DNA of 64,000 bases from NCBI GenBank assembly GCA_963975425.1, contig CAXBGS010000002.1:1-64000 (forward strand), written 5' to 3'. Each line of letters opens with the position of its first letter. Within the stretch, counting starts at the first letter, position 1. Positions 17,001 to 25,414 of this stretch are shown here, piece after piece. Under the pieces are notes generated by a model. That model saw only the letters and a program-made list of their open reading frames with translations. It had not been told where the DNA came from and made no database searches. The stretch comes from CAXBGS01 sp963975425. Lineage in GTDB: Bacteria; Planctomycetota; Planctomycetia; Pirellulales; Pirellulaceae. Made by a program: the position numbers and the translations under genes.

Positions 17001-18594
17001 CCGATGTCTCCTGACGATTTCCGATCAACCATCCGACCATGATCATCACGAGCGGACCGATCACGATGACCAAGAACGGATGAAAAGGACTAGCCAAACC
17101 ATCCAGAGAGCTTGGCCAATACGGACTGTTCGAAAGTGCCATCCACGCAATGACAGCCATCCCGCATCCCAACACGACCACTGACCGCCCGGATCGGATG
17201 GTCGGAACCAACAGTCCCAACAAAAACAATCCGACGATCGCGGCACCTAAGACTCCCGATAGCAGCCACCAAATATCCAACACGCTCTCGGTTAGCCGCA
17301 CCAAGGCTAGCGCCATCACGGTCCCCATTGCCCCCCAAGCGATCGTCGATCCCCGCAACACCTTGACCTTTTGACGGTCGGTACAGTCGGGACGGATCAA
17401 TCGTTGATAGAAATCACTCATCACCAATGTGGCGGAGGAGTTCAAGGAAGTCGAAACCGTGCTCATGGCAGCCGCGAACACCGCAGCGATCAGCAATCCA
17501 CGCGCGCCCGTGGGAAGATGCGATGCAATGAAATGCGGAAAAACTCGATCGCCAATATCCTTTTCCGTCAGCTCACTGGACGCCTGCTGCAATTGAACCG
17601 AGTACGTCGGATCCTCGACCGAAATTCCGGCTTGCATCAACCTCTGCTCCGCAACAATCAGACGGACTTCTTCCACGTCCGATGGGTGCGTTTCATAGTA
17701 GGCATACAGCGACGAACCGATGAACAGGAACAGCGCGCTCACGGGAACGTAAAGCAAAGCCCCCAGCCATACGCTCTTGGCCGCTTCACGATCGCTGCTC
17801 GATGCGATGTATCGCTGAACGTAACTTTGATCGATGCCAAAATTTCGCAAATTATCGAACAGTCCAAACGCCAACACGACCCAAATCGTGGGCTGCGAGA
17901 TGTCGGTCAGCGATGCGCTGCCGAGCGAGAACTTTCCTTCGGAATTGGCGACATCAATCACGCCGGAAACTCCATCAGGCATACCCGACATCAGGATACC
18001 CAGCGCAAGAATTGCGCCCGCAAGCAGCACGATCGCTTGAATCGCGTCTGCCCAGATCACTGCCACAATGCCGCCGACAAACGAATACAGCGTGACGATG
18101 ACGCCGGTGACGACGATCACGGTGCGGATGTCCCAACCAAAGAGCACGGCCATCGGCAGGGCCATCAGATACATCACCACGCCGATCCGCGCAATTTGAA
18201 ACAGTAAGTAAAAGCAACTTGCATAGATTCTTGCCCAAAGGCCGAACCGAGTCTCCAGTAGCGAGTACGCCGAAACTTCGTTCGAGTGACGGTACAGCGG
18301 AACGAAGTACTTCACTGCGATCAGCGCGGCAAAGGGCAGCGCCAACGAGAACATGAATGCGTTCCAGTTGTCGACAAACGCTTTTCCTGGCAGCGCTAGA
18401 TAGCTGATACTGCTTAGATAGGTCGCAAAAATAGAAAGGCCGCAAAGCCACCCCGGCAGCGACCTGCCACCGGCGGTGAATTGGTCAGCCGAGTTATTTC
18501 TTCGCCAGAAGAAAAAGCCCAGCCCCATGATGCCGACGAAATAACCGATCAGGACCGACCAGTCGAATCCGCTAAAGAAGACCGCCGCGATCAT
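16990..18594 (-). CDS. Sodium:solute symporter (SSS family), sugar acid type
   Basis: 534 residues with about 13 hydrophobic segments. SSS hallmarks: DQFTAGGRSLPGWLCGLS in the first loop and helix, LPFAALIAVKYFVPLYR, the LETRFG stretch, and AAVFAAAMSTVSTSLNSSA in the sodium-site helix. Family members move sialic acids, sugars or organic acids with sodium across the inner membrane. Sitting between an aldolase of the NanA/DapA family (ATGA overlap upstream) and two sulfatases (11-bp overlap downstream) suggests it imports the acidic sugar released outside and then cleaved by the aldolase. Sialic acid is the best guess but other keto-sugar acids are possible. Confidence 0.88.
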   Translation of the reverse strand: MIAAVFFSGFDWSVLIGYFVGIMGLGFFFWRRNNSADQFTAGGRSLPGWLCGLSIFATYLSSISYLALPGKAFVDNWNAFMFSLALPFAALIAVKYFVPLYRHSNEVSAYSLLETRFGLWARIYASCFYLLFQIARIGVVMYLMALPMAVLFGWDIRTVIVVTGVIVTLYSFVGGIVAVIWADAIQAIVLLAGAILALGILMSGMPDGVSGVIDVANSEGKFSLGSASLTDISQPTIWVVLAFGLFDNLRNFGIDQSYVQRYIASSSDREAAKSVWLGALLYVPVSALFLFIGSSLYAYYETHPSDVEEVRLIVAEQRLMQAGISVEDPTYSVQLQQASSELTEKDIGDRVFPHFIASHLPTGARGLLIAAVFAAAMSTVSTSLNSSATLVMSDFYQRLIRPDCTDRQKVKVLRGSTIAWGAMGTVMALALVRLTESVLDIWWLLSGVLGAAIVGLFLLGLLVPTIRSGRSVVVLGCGMAVIAWMALSNSPYWPSSLDGLASPFHPFLVIVIGPLVMIMVGWLIGNRQETSDAT

Positions 18595-19613
18595 AGAACG
18601 CCGATCTCCCGCAAAATGGATTCGACTTGAGCCCGCTGGGGTGGCAAGAATCGGTGAAAGGGGTCCGCCGGCAAATCACTGCAAATCCCCAACAGCGATA
18701 ACGCAGATTTCGTCGCCTTGATGTGACGCGACGCGTACTTGCCGACGTCATAGATTTTTTGAAAACCATTGATCCGCTGCATGGCGGTATTCACGGCATC
18801 TTTGTCGCCCGTGATCAAGCCGTTGTAACAGTCGACAAACAAACGTGGCGCGACGTTTGCGCCCCCGCACACGCCACCGTCGCCGCCGCACTGGTGTGCT
18901 TCCGGCAGCTTCGCTTCGGGCCCGATCAAGATACTCCAATCCGGTCGCCGTGATTTTAGTTTGCAAAGCTTGGCAAAATAGTCCAAGTCGCCGCTGCTAT
19001 CTTTGACGCCGACGATCGAATCGATGCGCGACAAAATTTCCAACGTTTCGATATCGAACCACACCTTGGTCAAACCGGGCATGTTGTACAGCATCAATGG
19101 CAAGGGAATCAGCGGTGCGATGTTTTCCACATACGCCGTCAGTTCGGTTTGCCCAGCGGGAAAATAGTACGGTGTCGTTAGGACCGATGCGTCGGCGCCA
19201 CAGTCCGCCGCATGTTTGGCCAAGTCAACCGATTCGACAAAGGCTGTATCGGTCACACCGACCAAAACGGGGACACGTCCGGACACGATGCGTGTCGTTT
19301 CGGCGATCATTTCTCGTCGCAGCCGATAACTCAAACTCGGCGCTTCACCCGTCGTTCCAAGAATGAAGACTCCCGACACGCCACCTTCGATCACGTGGTC
19401 GAGCAACCGATGAAGCCCGTCGATGTCAGTCGTATCGCGCGAAGACAAGGGTGTGACCAGCGGAGGCACGATGCCGGTGAAACGTGGCTCGGCGACCTTT
19501 GCCGGGTTTTCTGGCGCTGAATCGCTCGTCGCGCTCGTATTTTCGTTCGGCTGTGACACTGCCGTCTCTTTCAATAGGCGTTTCTCGCAGACACGCGACA
19601 CATTTGCCACCAT
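18591..19613 (-). CDS. NanA/DapA-family class I aldolase, possible N-acetylneuraminate lyase
   Basis: 340 residues. After a 44-residue polar extension of doubtful use comes the family opening FTGIVPPLVTPL. The GTTGE phosphate/carboxylate loop is at 86-90, Tyr176 in LMLYNMPG, and the Schiff-base Lys204 in VGVKDSSGD, with the Tyr-Lys spacing of 28 typical of N-acetylneuraminate lyase and dihydrodipicolinate synthase. The sequence alone cannot separate these, but the divergent GntR regulator and coupled symporter and sialidase-like gene favour a catabolic lyase. The ATG at 19613 has no obvious ribosome site, so the true start may lie inside the extension. First gene of the operon; ATGA overlap with the symporter. 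Confidence 0.85.
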   Translation of the reverse strand: MVANVSRVCEKRLLKETAVSQPNENTSATSDSAPENPAKVAEPRFTGIVPPLVTPLSSRDTTDIDGLHRLLDHVIEGGVSGVFILGTTGEAPSLSYRLRREMIAETTRIVSGRVPVLVGVTDTAFVESVDLAKHAADCGADASVLTTPYYFPAGQTELTAYVENIAPLIPLPLMLYNMPGLTKVWFDIETLEILSRIDSIVGVKDSSGDLDYFAKLCKLKSRRPDWSILIGPEAKLPEAHQCGGDGGVCGGANVAPRLFVDCYNGLITGDKDAVNTAMQRINGFQKIYDVGKYASRHIKATKSALSLLGICSDLPADPFHRFLPPQRAQVESILREIGVL

Positions 19614-19662
19614 CGACGCCCTGACAATTGCCGGTTCGCACTTGTCGGTTCGCCGCCGCCTG

Positions 19663-19702
19663 CTAATCTATAGACTTTGCTAAACACTAATCTATAGACT
19701 TT
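19663..19702. promoter_or_regulatory. Twin operator-like sites in the divergent GntR/operon promoter
   Basis: The 16-bp word CTAATCTATAGACTTT occurs twice, at 19663-19678 and 19687-19702, exactly 24 bp apart. Each holds the perfect 8-bp palindrome TCTATAGA. They lie in the 101-bp gap between the aldolase start (19613) and the GntR-type gene start (19715), where a FadR/NanR-like repressor would bind to control both directions. Confidence 0.8.
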
Positions 19703-19714
19703 TCGCTTGCAAGC

Positions 19715-20401
19715 ATGAGCAATGAAACCCACGCCGCCCGCGCTTATCAACACCTGCGCGAGAAACTGATATCAGGCGACTTCGCCCCGGGAACCCGCTT
19801 GCTGTACGGCCCCATCGGCAAAGAAATCGGAGTCAGCGCAACGCCCGTTCGCGAAGCCGCCGGCCAGCTTGCCAACGAGGGGCTCGTCGAGTTGGTTCCG
19901 CAATTGGGGGCGGTTGTTCGACGGATCGATCGCGACGAATTGCTCGAGATTTATGAAGTCCGGCTGGCGATCGAACCCTACGCAGCACGACTGGCGGCTC
20001 AGCGGGCCGACGAAACGCAGCGATCCGAATTAAAAGCATCGCTGCAGCGAATGGTCGATCTGACCCAGCGGCATGCCGATTCGGGAAAAGAGTTCGCGGA
20101 CAAACGAATCTCATCACAATTTGATAAGGCCGACTTTCAGTTCCACATGCAAGTGATCGAGGCGACCGGAAACCGGGCCATGATTCGCACCGCCGGCCAA
20201 TCACATATTTTGACCAGGGTGTTTGGTGTTCGACGCCACCGATATGACGAATCATCAATGCGGGCAACGTGCCTCGAGCACGCCGCCATTTTGAAAGCGA
20301 TCACAGAGGGCGGCGCTCGTGCCGCATCGGCCGCCGCCGCTCGCCACATCAAGAACGGACTGGAGAAATCACTGCGAGCCGTCACCGAATCACAAGGCTA
20401 A
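19715..20401 (+). CDS. GntR/FCD-family transcriptional regulator of the glycan operon
   Basis: 228 residues. N-terminal winged helix of the GntR type (LREKLISGDFAPGTRLLYGPIGKEIGVSATPVREA, residues about 14-49, named by its conserved ends). C-terminal all-helical FCD effector domain with EIYEVRLAIEPYAARLAA, DFQFHMQVIEATGNRAMI and CLEHAAILKAI, which supply the acid and histidine residues that hold a metal in this family. FCD members include NanR, which senses sialic acid. It is divergent from the operon it probably represses, with twin palindromic sites in the shared 101-bp promoter. Confidence 0.93.
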   Translation: MSNETHAARAYQHLREKLISGDFAPGTRLLYGPIGKEIGVSATPVREAAGQLANEGLVELVPQLGAVVRRIDRDELLEIYEVRLAIEPYAARLAAQRADETQRSELKASLQRMVDLTQRHADSGKEFADKRISSQFDKADFQFHMQVIEATGNRAMIRTAGQSHILTRVFGVRRHRYDESSMRATCLEHAAILKAITEGGARAASAAAARHIKNGLEKSLRAVTESQG

Positions 20402-20710
20402 CGTTCGCCCAATACCGCACTCAGCGATAGCGATGCGGTGACGCTGCAAACCGGTCCGAACCCTTGCAATCGCCCCGAATGGTTCCGTCGAGGATGGCTG
20501 GCGGTAACGAGAGGCACAACGCGTGATCCGGGAAGCATCTCGATTGTTCAGCCATCTTTCGATGCCGCACACACAGCGATTCGATTTGCATGCACCTAAC
20601 GAGGGGCTGCAAATTGAAAATAGGTTTTCCCGTGGCATTCAAGATCGGCTATAACGCATTATCCGCGTCACCTCTGACTCTTCACGACGCGGTTTCGCAA
20701 AGGCAGACCA
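20402..20710. other. Intergenic, nothing recognised
   Basis: 309 bp between the GntR-type gene and a small hypothetical gene. I see no ORF with protein character, no clear terminator and no repeat. Confidence 0.5.
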
Positions 20711-21052
20711 ATGGCGTGGTTATCCAACCGAAAATTCAAAGCGCTCACCGACCGAGCGGAAAAACGTTTTGCGGCTGAGCTTGAGGATGAAGCAAAATCA
20801 AAGACTCTCGCCCTCGCGCTCGGTCACGCTTGTTACCGCAGCGGTACCTATGGCGACCGTGGCACCATGGATTCGATGCTGCAGACCATTCGCAGCGTCG
20901 CGACTACGCCGTGCGATCCATCCACGGCCCTGATGCTCGTCAAGCAATGGGAATCCGGTACGCTAGACGCCAATGAGATCATCGGGCGCGTCTGGGGAAT
21001 GGAAATCGACCCCTTTGTGGCAAGAATCGTCAAACGTATCAAAGTTGGATGA
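20711..21052 (+). CDS. Small hypothetical helical protein
   Basis: 113 residues, soluble, predicted mostly helical (KFKALTDRAEKRFAAELEDEAKSKTLALALGHACYRSGTY, then a C-terminal basic end RIVKRIKVG). I do not recognise a family. The composition and codon use look like a genuine protein, and AGGCAG lies just upstream of the ATG. It is followed 51 bp later by the DMF-amidase-like gene in the same direction and may share its transcript. Confidence 0.55.
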   Translation: MAWLSNRKFKALTDRAEKRFAAELEDEAKSKTLALALGHACYRSGTYGDRGTMDSMLQTIRSVATTPCDPSTALMLVKQWESGTLDANEIIGRVWGMEIDPFVARIVKRIKVG

Positions 21053-21103
21053 CGTCACGCCGTGCCTCGGTGAATGTGAACACAATTACACCCGAGACAC
21101 ATC

Positions 21104-22615
21104 ATGACCGACAAAAACCTTGATCGTCGCGACATTTTTAAAGCGGTTGCCGCAACGGGGATGGCAGCAACGGCCCTCGGTGCCGACTCGCCGCCCAACG
21201 CCATCGAAACCGAAAACGCTCGTCCCGGTTCGACCGACTGGCAACTCACTCGCGTCCAAATCAACCACGGCAATTTTCGCACAAAGCTGATCGAAGGCTA
21301 CTGCTCGCATCAATCGATTCGAGCGGGCGAACAAATGTCGGTTTACGTTAGCACGGATCCGGTCAGCCGCTTCCGATTGGAAGTGTTTCGAATGGGATAT
21401 TACGGCGGCGCGGGAGCGAGACGGGTTGCCGAATTCGGGCCCCTTGAGGGCAAGACTCAGCCGGTCCCCGAGATCGGTGAACGTCGGTTGCGAGAGTGCA
21501 GCTGGGACGCCTCGGTATCCTTCACCGTTGCCGATGATTGGCCAAGCGGCGTCTATTTAGGTCGCCTGACGACGGTGCCCGACGGCGACCATCCGTACTG
21601 GCAAAGTTACGTCATTTTCCTTGTGCGCGACGACAGGCCGGCCGATGTGATCTTTCAATGTTCTGACAACACTTGGCAGGCGTACAATCGATGGCCCGAA
21701 AACGAATCGCTGTACACGCATCCCGGCGGAGCCCACAACCCCGGCGTCGCCGTCAGCTTTGATCGGCCTTATGGCAAGTACGTGCAAAACATTGATCAGC
21801 CGCAAAGCGTCGGTTCTGGCGAATTCTTGCTGTGGGAATATCCGCTGTGCTATTGGCTAGAACAACAAGGTTACGACGTTACCTATTGCAGTAACGCGGA
21901 CGTCAAACGTGCCGAGGATATCACTCGCAGCCGCCTCTTTTTGAGCGTTGGTCACGATGAGTACTGGGACGTGCGTCAGTACAAAGCGATGCAGTCGGCG
22001 ATCGAACAAGGCTTGAACGTCGCTTGGTTGAGCGCCAACAGCGTCTATATGGTCAGTCCGTTTGAACGCTCGTCCACTGGCAATCCCGATCGCATCATTT
22101 CCCGAGCAGGTTGCTACGGCGATCTTCGGACCGAAGAAACGGATGCCTACGCAAGACTTTTTGGACCGCTGCAATCTGCTGGGCCTGACGAACGCAAGAT
22201 TATCGGAGCCCGCAGCGTGGTGCCGTTTAACGGCGGAGGCGATTGGATTTGCACCCGCCCGGATCACTGGTTATTCGATGGCACGAAAATGAAAAAGGGA
22301 GACGCGATCCCTGGGCTGGTCGGCTGGGAATATCACGGCGATGCCGACATCGATCGCGCCGGTCTGAAAATTTTGGCCGAAGGAACCGTGTGGGCCGGCG
22401 GTCGCCGACCCGGGCACTGGCAATCGACCATCTTTCCCGGCCCCAAAAACAATTTTGTCTTCAACGCCTCAACGATTTTCTGGTCTCAGGGCCTGTCGTC
22501 GCCGCCGGGGCACATGATCCCGACGGCGCACTTCACAAGACCTCACGGCCCCGATGCTCGAGTGCAACAGATGACCACCAACTTGATTCGTCGCGGCATT
22601 TCCATGCGATCATAG
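21104..22615 (+). CDS. Tat-exported N,N-dimethylformamidase beta-subunit-like protein
   Basis: 503 residues. The leader has a RRDIFK twin-arginine motif followed by AVAATGMAATALG, so export by Tat is likely. The body matches the large-subunit C-terminal domain of N,N-dimethylformamidase: FRMGYYGG, SDNTWQAYNRWPENESLY, SVGHDEYWDVRQY. The H284-D-E286 pair corresponds to the His-x-Glu near the mononuclear iron of that enzyme. There is no small-subunit gene beside it, and many homologues in environmental bacteria have no known substrate, so the amide hydrolase role is only a family guess. The gene is convergent with a sulfatase, separated by 40 bp. Confidence 0.8.
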   Translation: MTDKNLDRRDIFKAVAATGMAATALGADSPPNAIETENARPGSTDWQLTRVQINHGNFRTKLIEGYCSHQSIRAGEQMSVYVSTDPVSRFRLEVFRMGYYGGAGARRVAEFGPLEGKTQPVPEIGERRLRECSWDASVSFTVADDWPSGVYLGRLTTVPDGDHPYWQSYVIFLVRDDRPADVIFQCSDNTWQAYNRWPENESLYTHPGGAHNPGVAVSFDRPYGKYVQNIDQPQSVGSGEFLLWEYPLCYWLEQQGYDVTYCSNADVKRAEDITRSRLFLSVGHDEYWDVRQYKAMQSAIEQGLNVAWLSANSVYMVSPFERSSTGNPDRIISRAGCYGDLRTEETDAYARLFGPLQSAGPDERKIIGARSVVPFNGGGDWICTRPDHWLFDGTKMKKGDAIPGLVGWEYHGDADIDRAGLKILAEGTVWAGGRRPGHWQSTIFPGPKNNFVFNASTIFWSQGLSSPPGHMIPTAHFTRPHGPDARVQQMTTNLIRRGISMRS

Positions 22616-22655
22616 TACCGAGAGCACCAATTGGCCGGACAAGGGGTTCGCCGTT

Positions 22656-24278
22656 TCACTTTGCCGGACGTCGTTCCTCAAGCCAGTCCATTTTGGGCAC
22701 GCTGTCGGGATTCGCTTTCGCCCAGTCGGGCACCGGGAACCAACGCAGTCGGCTGTAGCGTGGATACGTTTCGAAAATATCGCCTCCGTCAGAAGCAACC
22801 ACGCGTGGGTCTTCCGTCTTGATCAAATAGTCGGTCAACCGCTTTGCAAGTTCGTCTTTGACTTTCCGATGCGCATCGTCATCGGCCAAGTTATGTAAGC
22901 AGCCAGGATCGTTTTTGATGTTGTACAATTCTTCGCCAGCCCGCCGATCGACGGCCCACGCTAAGTATTTTCCCAGTTGAGGATCCTTGGCATTGGCAAC
23001 CAGAAAGTCCAAGGAAGGGCACGGGTCGATATCGGCATAACCGCCGTGCATCGGACCGAGGACCGATTGTTGCACTTCCGAATCCGTTGGATACTTGCCG
23101 GCGCCTAGCTTTCGAGGGGCGCCCGCGGGCCAACGCTCAGGTTTGAAGTTGCGAATGTACAGGTAATCTGTTGTACGGATGACCCGCTGCGGATAACCAA
23201 GCGTGTTGTACCGAGATGACGAATGCCGTTCACGCCCCGAGTACGTGGCGTCGCGCTGCGGATCGACCATACCGTTTTCGTTCGATGCCAATACGTTGCG
23301 CAGCGATCGCCCCGCCAGCGGTGTTGCACTTGGCGGCGGGACATTGGTCACGTCATAGATCGTCGCTGTGACATCGATCAGGCTAACCACGTCATCCACG
23401 CTTCGACCGGCAGGAAATTTGGCAGGCCAGGCAACCGCCAGTGGCATGTGAATCCCATACTCAAAGCAATTCGCTTTCGCCCGTGGAAAAGCCATGCCAT
23501 TATCACTGGTAACCACCACCAACGTATTTTCTAGCTCGCCGGCGGCTTCCAGTGCGTCGAGCATTTCACCCAGGTGGCGATCGAACCACTGAATTTCAAA
23601 ACAATAGTCCAGAATATCGCTGCGGATCTCGGGGGTGTCGGGCAAGAACGGCGGCACCACAACCTTATCCGCATCCAAGCCATGCTCGGCTCCCAAGCCT
23701 TTGCCAAAACTGCGATGCGGTTCAGTCGCACCGTACCAAAAACTAAAAGGCTGATCTTTCGGGCGTGCTTTTAGAAAGTCGCCAAAATTTGCCGCATAGT
23801 CCGTTTTCGAAATTCCTTCGGGCGGATCCAACTTTTGCTTACCAAACTCAGGCCCGGCTGGGTTTCGTGTCCGACCGCTCTCTTTGAAATTGCCCGGTGC
23901 CCACGGTTTACCGGTGTATCCGACAAAGTACCCGGCATCCTCGAGCCGTTTTTGATAGGAATCGTACTTGATCGGAAACGAACTGGCATGCGTGCCGGCG
24001 TGTTCGATCTGCCAAATCTGTCGACCGGTCAAGAACGCCGCACGCATGGGGCTGCAACCAGGCGCAGGTGTGAATGCGTTATTGAACAACACGCCTGACT
24101 TTGCGACGCGGTCGAACGCGGGCGTCGAAATCGCTTGGTAACCGTACGCAGAACAATGCGGATAGCTCTGGTCATCAGCAATGGCGACAAGAATGTTCGG
24201 ACGCTCGCTTGCCCAAGCAACCATCGAAGTGACGGGCATTACAAACAGAAACGTGGCGACAGCAAACAATGATTTCAT
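22656..24278 (-). CDS. Exported sulfatase, N-sulfoglucosamine sulfohydrolase-like
   Basis: 540 residues, signal peptide to about residue 24 (AWA-SERPN). Metal ligands in IADDQSYPHC and formylglycine motif C75-S-P-M-R79 followed by AAFLTGR. TPAFDRVAKSGVLFNNA, YFVGYTGKPWAPG and VVTSDNGMAFPRAK match the subgroup that includes heparan N-sulfatases; the ASDGGDIFETYPRY C-terminus is also typical. The ATG at 24278 is chosen because GGAAAGG lies upstream; a TTG one codon before is unlikely. It ends a run of minus-strand glycan genes. Substrate assignment to N-sulfated sugars is tentative. Confidence 0.92.
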   Translation of the reverse strand: MKSLFAVATFLFVMPVTSMVAWASERPNILVAIADDQSYPHCSAYGYQAISTPAFDRVAKSGVLFNNAFTPAPGCSPMRAAFLTGRQIWQIEHAGTHASSFPIKYDSYQKRLEDAGYFVGYTGKPWAPGNFKESGRTRNPAGPEFGKQKLDPPEGISKTDYAANFGDFLKARPKDQPFSFWYGATEPHRSFGKGLGAEHGLDADKVVVPPFLPDTPEIRSDILDYCFEIQWFDRHLGEMLDALEAAGELENTLVVVTSDNGMAFPRAKANCFEYGIHMPLAVAWPAKFPAGRSVDDVVSLIDVTATIYDVTNVPPPSATPLAGRSLRNVLASNENGMVDPQRDATYSGRERHSSSRYNTLGYPQRVIRTTDYLYIRNFKPERWPAGAPRKLGAGKYPTDSEVQQSVLGPMHGGYADIDPCPSLDFLVANAKDPQLGKYLAWAVDRRAGEELYNIKNDPGCLHNLADDDAHRKVKDELAKRLTDYLIKTEDPRVVASDGGDIFETYPRYSRLRWFPVPDWAKANPDSVPKMDWLEERRPAK

Positions 24279-24387
24279 CAAAAGACCTTTCCCTGGGGAA
24301 ACGAGACGTCGTGGGCCTAAATGATAACAACGTCCGATTCAGCTTGCCGCAAGGACAACGGTAATTGAGTCGACGGCGTTTTGCTGA

Positions 24388-25350
24388 TCAAGGATCCACT
24401 AACTCGGCCCGCTCGTCAGCATAAAGCTCGAGCAGACGATCGATCGTTTCTGAAATCGCCGGCTGATCGCCAACGACTAGCCAATATCGATATCGATAGA
24501 TGGAACGGGGCCCCAGCATGACGCGGTCGATCGGTGCGACATGCATACAAGGCCCGTCGGTTGGTTTGCCGCTGCCCCCGCGTCCATGCGGACCAAAGTT
24601 CCAATGTTGTGTCGCCGATGGGCTGAACACAGCGACACCCTGCCCGTCTTTTTCAAACAACGCCATCACGTTCAGCGGAGGCGTTGCTTTTCCCCAGGGA
24701 GGACCGGGAGGTTGCGATTCGTCACGCCATTTTCCGTCGCCCAAATAACTCTTTACCCATTGAAAATTTCGCGTGAAGTAACACGCAGGAACTTCCTGTG
24801 GATTCAATCGGACCTCTCCCCAACGATCATTTTCGCCGCGTTGCGCAACGAATTCGCACTTCACCTGCACCGCGTTGGGTATCGACGGCATCAACGAAGT
24901 CCACTGTCGCATCCGTGCAGCAGCTTCCTCATCGGGCATGTCCCACAGTTTGGGAATGGTCTCGGCAAACAAGGACTGATCGTCGCGGCGAAACTCGGTC
25001 ACGCGTGCCCAAGAACCAACCCCGCCACCTTGGATCGGATTCCACGACCATGGGCTCCACGACGCGTGTTGGCCATCAGCCGTTCGGTCCAGACGCCGAC
25101 CGGCATAGTACGATTGCTGGATCAAACGCCCTGGGTCGGCAATATTGACCATGTTGTCGGGATAGTCAGCCCAAGACAGCCAAGTGATCGCCGCTCCCTT
25201 GTCCAGATCGATGCCGACACGAACGGTATCGTTGTCGAGTCGATGAAGATCCTCGGCGGCAACGGGAATCGGGCTCGCAAGCTGAGTGATGACGACGATA
25301 AGTGCGAACGTGCCAGATCGCATCTTCCGAAAAGTTTGGTGCATGGTCAT
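24388..25350 (-). CDS. Exported protein of unknown function in sulfatase cluster
   Basis: 320 residues with a signal peptide (cleavage near residue 32, after VAA). The mature part begins RLDNDTVRVGIDLDKGAAITWLSW and continues with NIADPGRLIQQSYYAGRR, WSWNPIQGGG and YYFTRNFQW-like aromatic motifs. This is the style of the galactose mutarotase/beta-sandwich group that acts on or binds sugars, but I cannot name the family. It is flanked on both sides by sulfatases in the same direction (gaps 64 and 109 bp), so it probably belongs to the same glycan pathway. Confidence 0.75.
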   Translation of the reverse strand: MTMHQTFRKMRSGTFALIVVITQLASPIPVAAEDLHRLDNDTVRVGIDLDKGAAITWLSWADYPDNMVNIADPGRLIQQSYYAGRRLDRTADGQHASWSPWSWNPIQGGGVGSWARVTEFRRDDQSLFAETIPKLWDMPDEEAAARMRQWTSLMPSIPNAVQVKCEFVAQRGENDRWGEVRLNPQEVPACYFTRNFQWVKSYLGDGKWRDESQPPGPPWGKATPPLNVMALFEKDGQGVAVFSPSATQHWNFGPHGRGGSGKPTDGPCMHVAPIDRVMLGPRSIYRYRYWLVVGDQPAISETIDRLLELYADERAELVDP

Positions 25351-25414
25351 TGGTTTGTTGAATGTTAACGTCAGCGATTCTCAATCGCTGCAGAACTGCT
25401 CCGACAAGGCGCGG

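Noticed and set aside
17371..18207. 278-codon plus-strand ORF
   Set aside because: Antisense to the sodium symporter, Arg/His/Gln-rich shadow composition.
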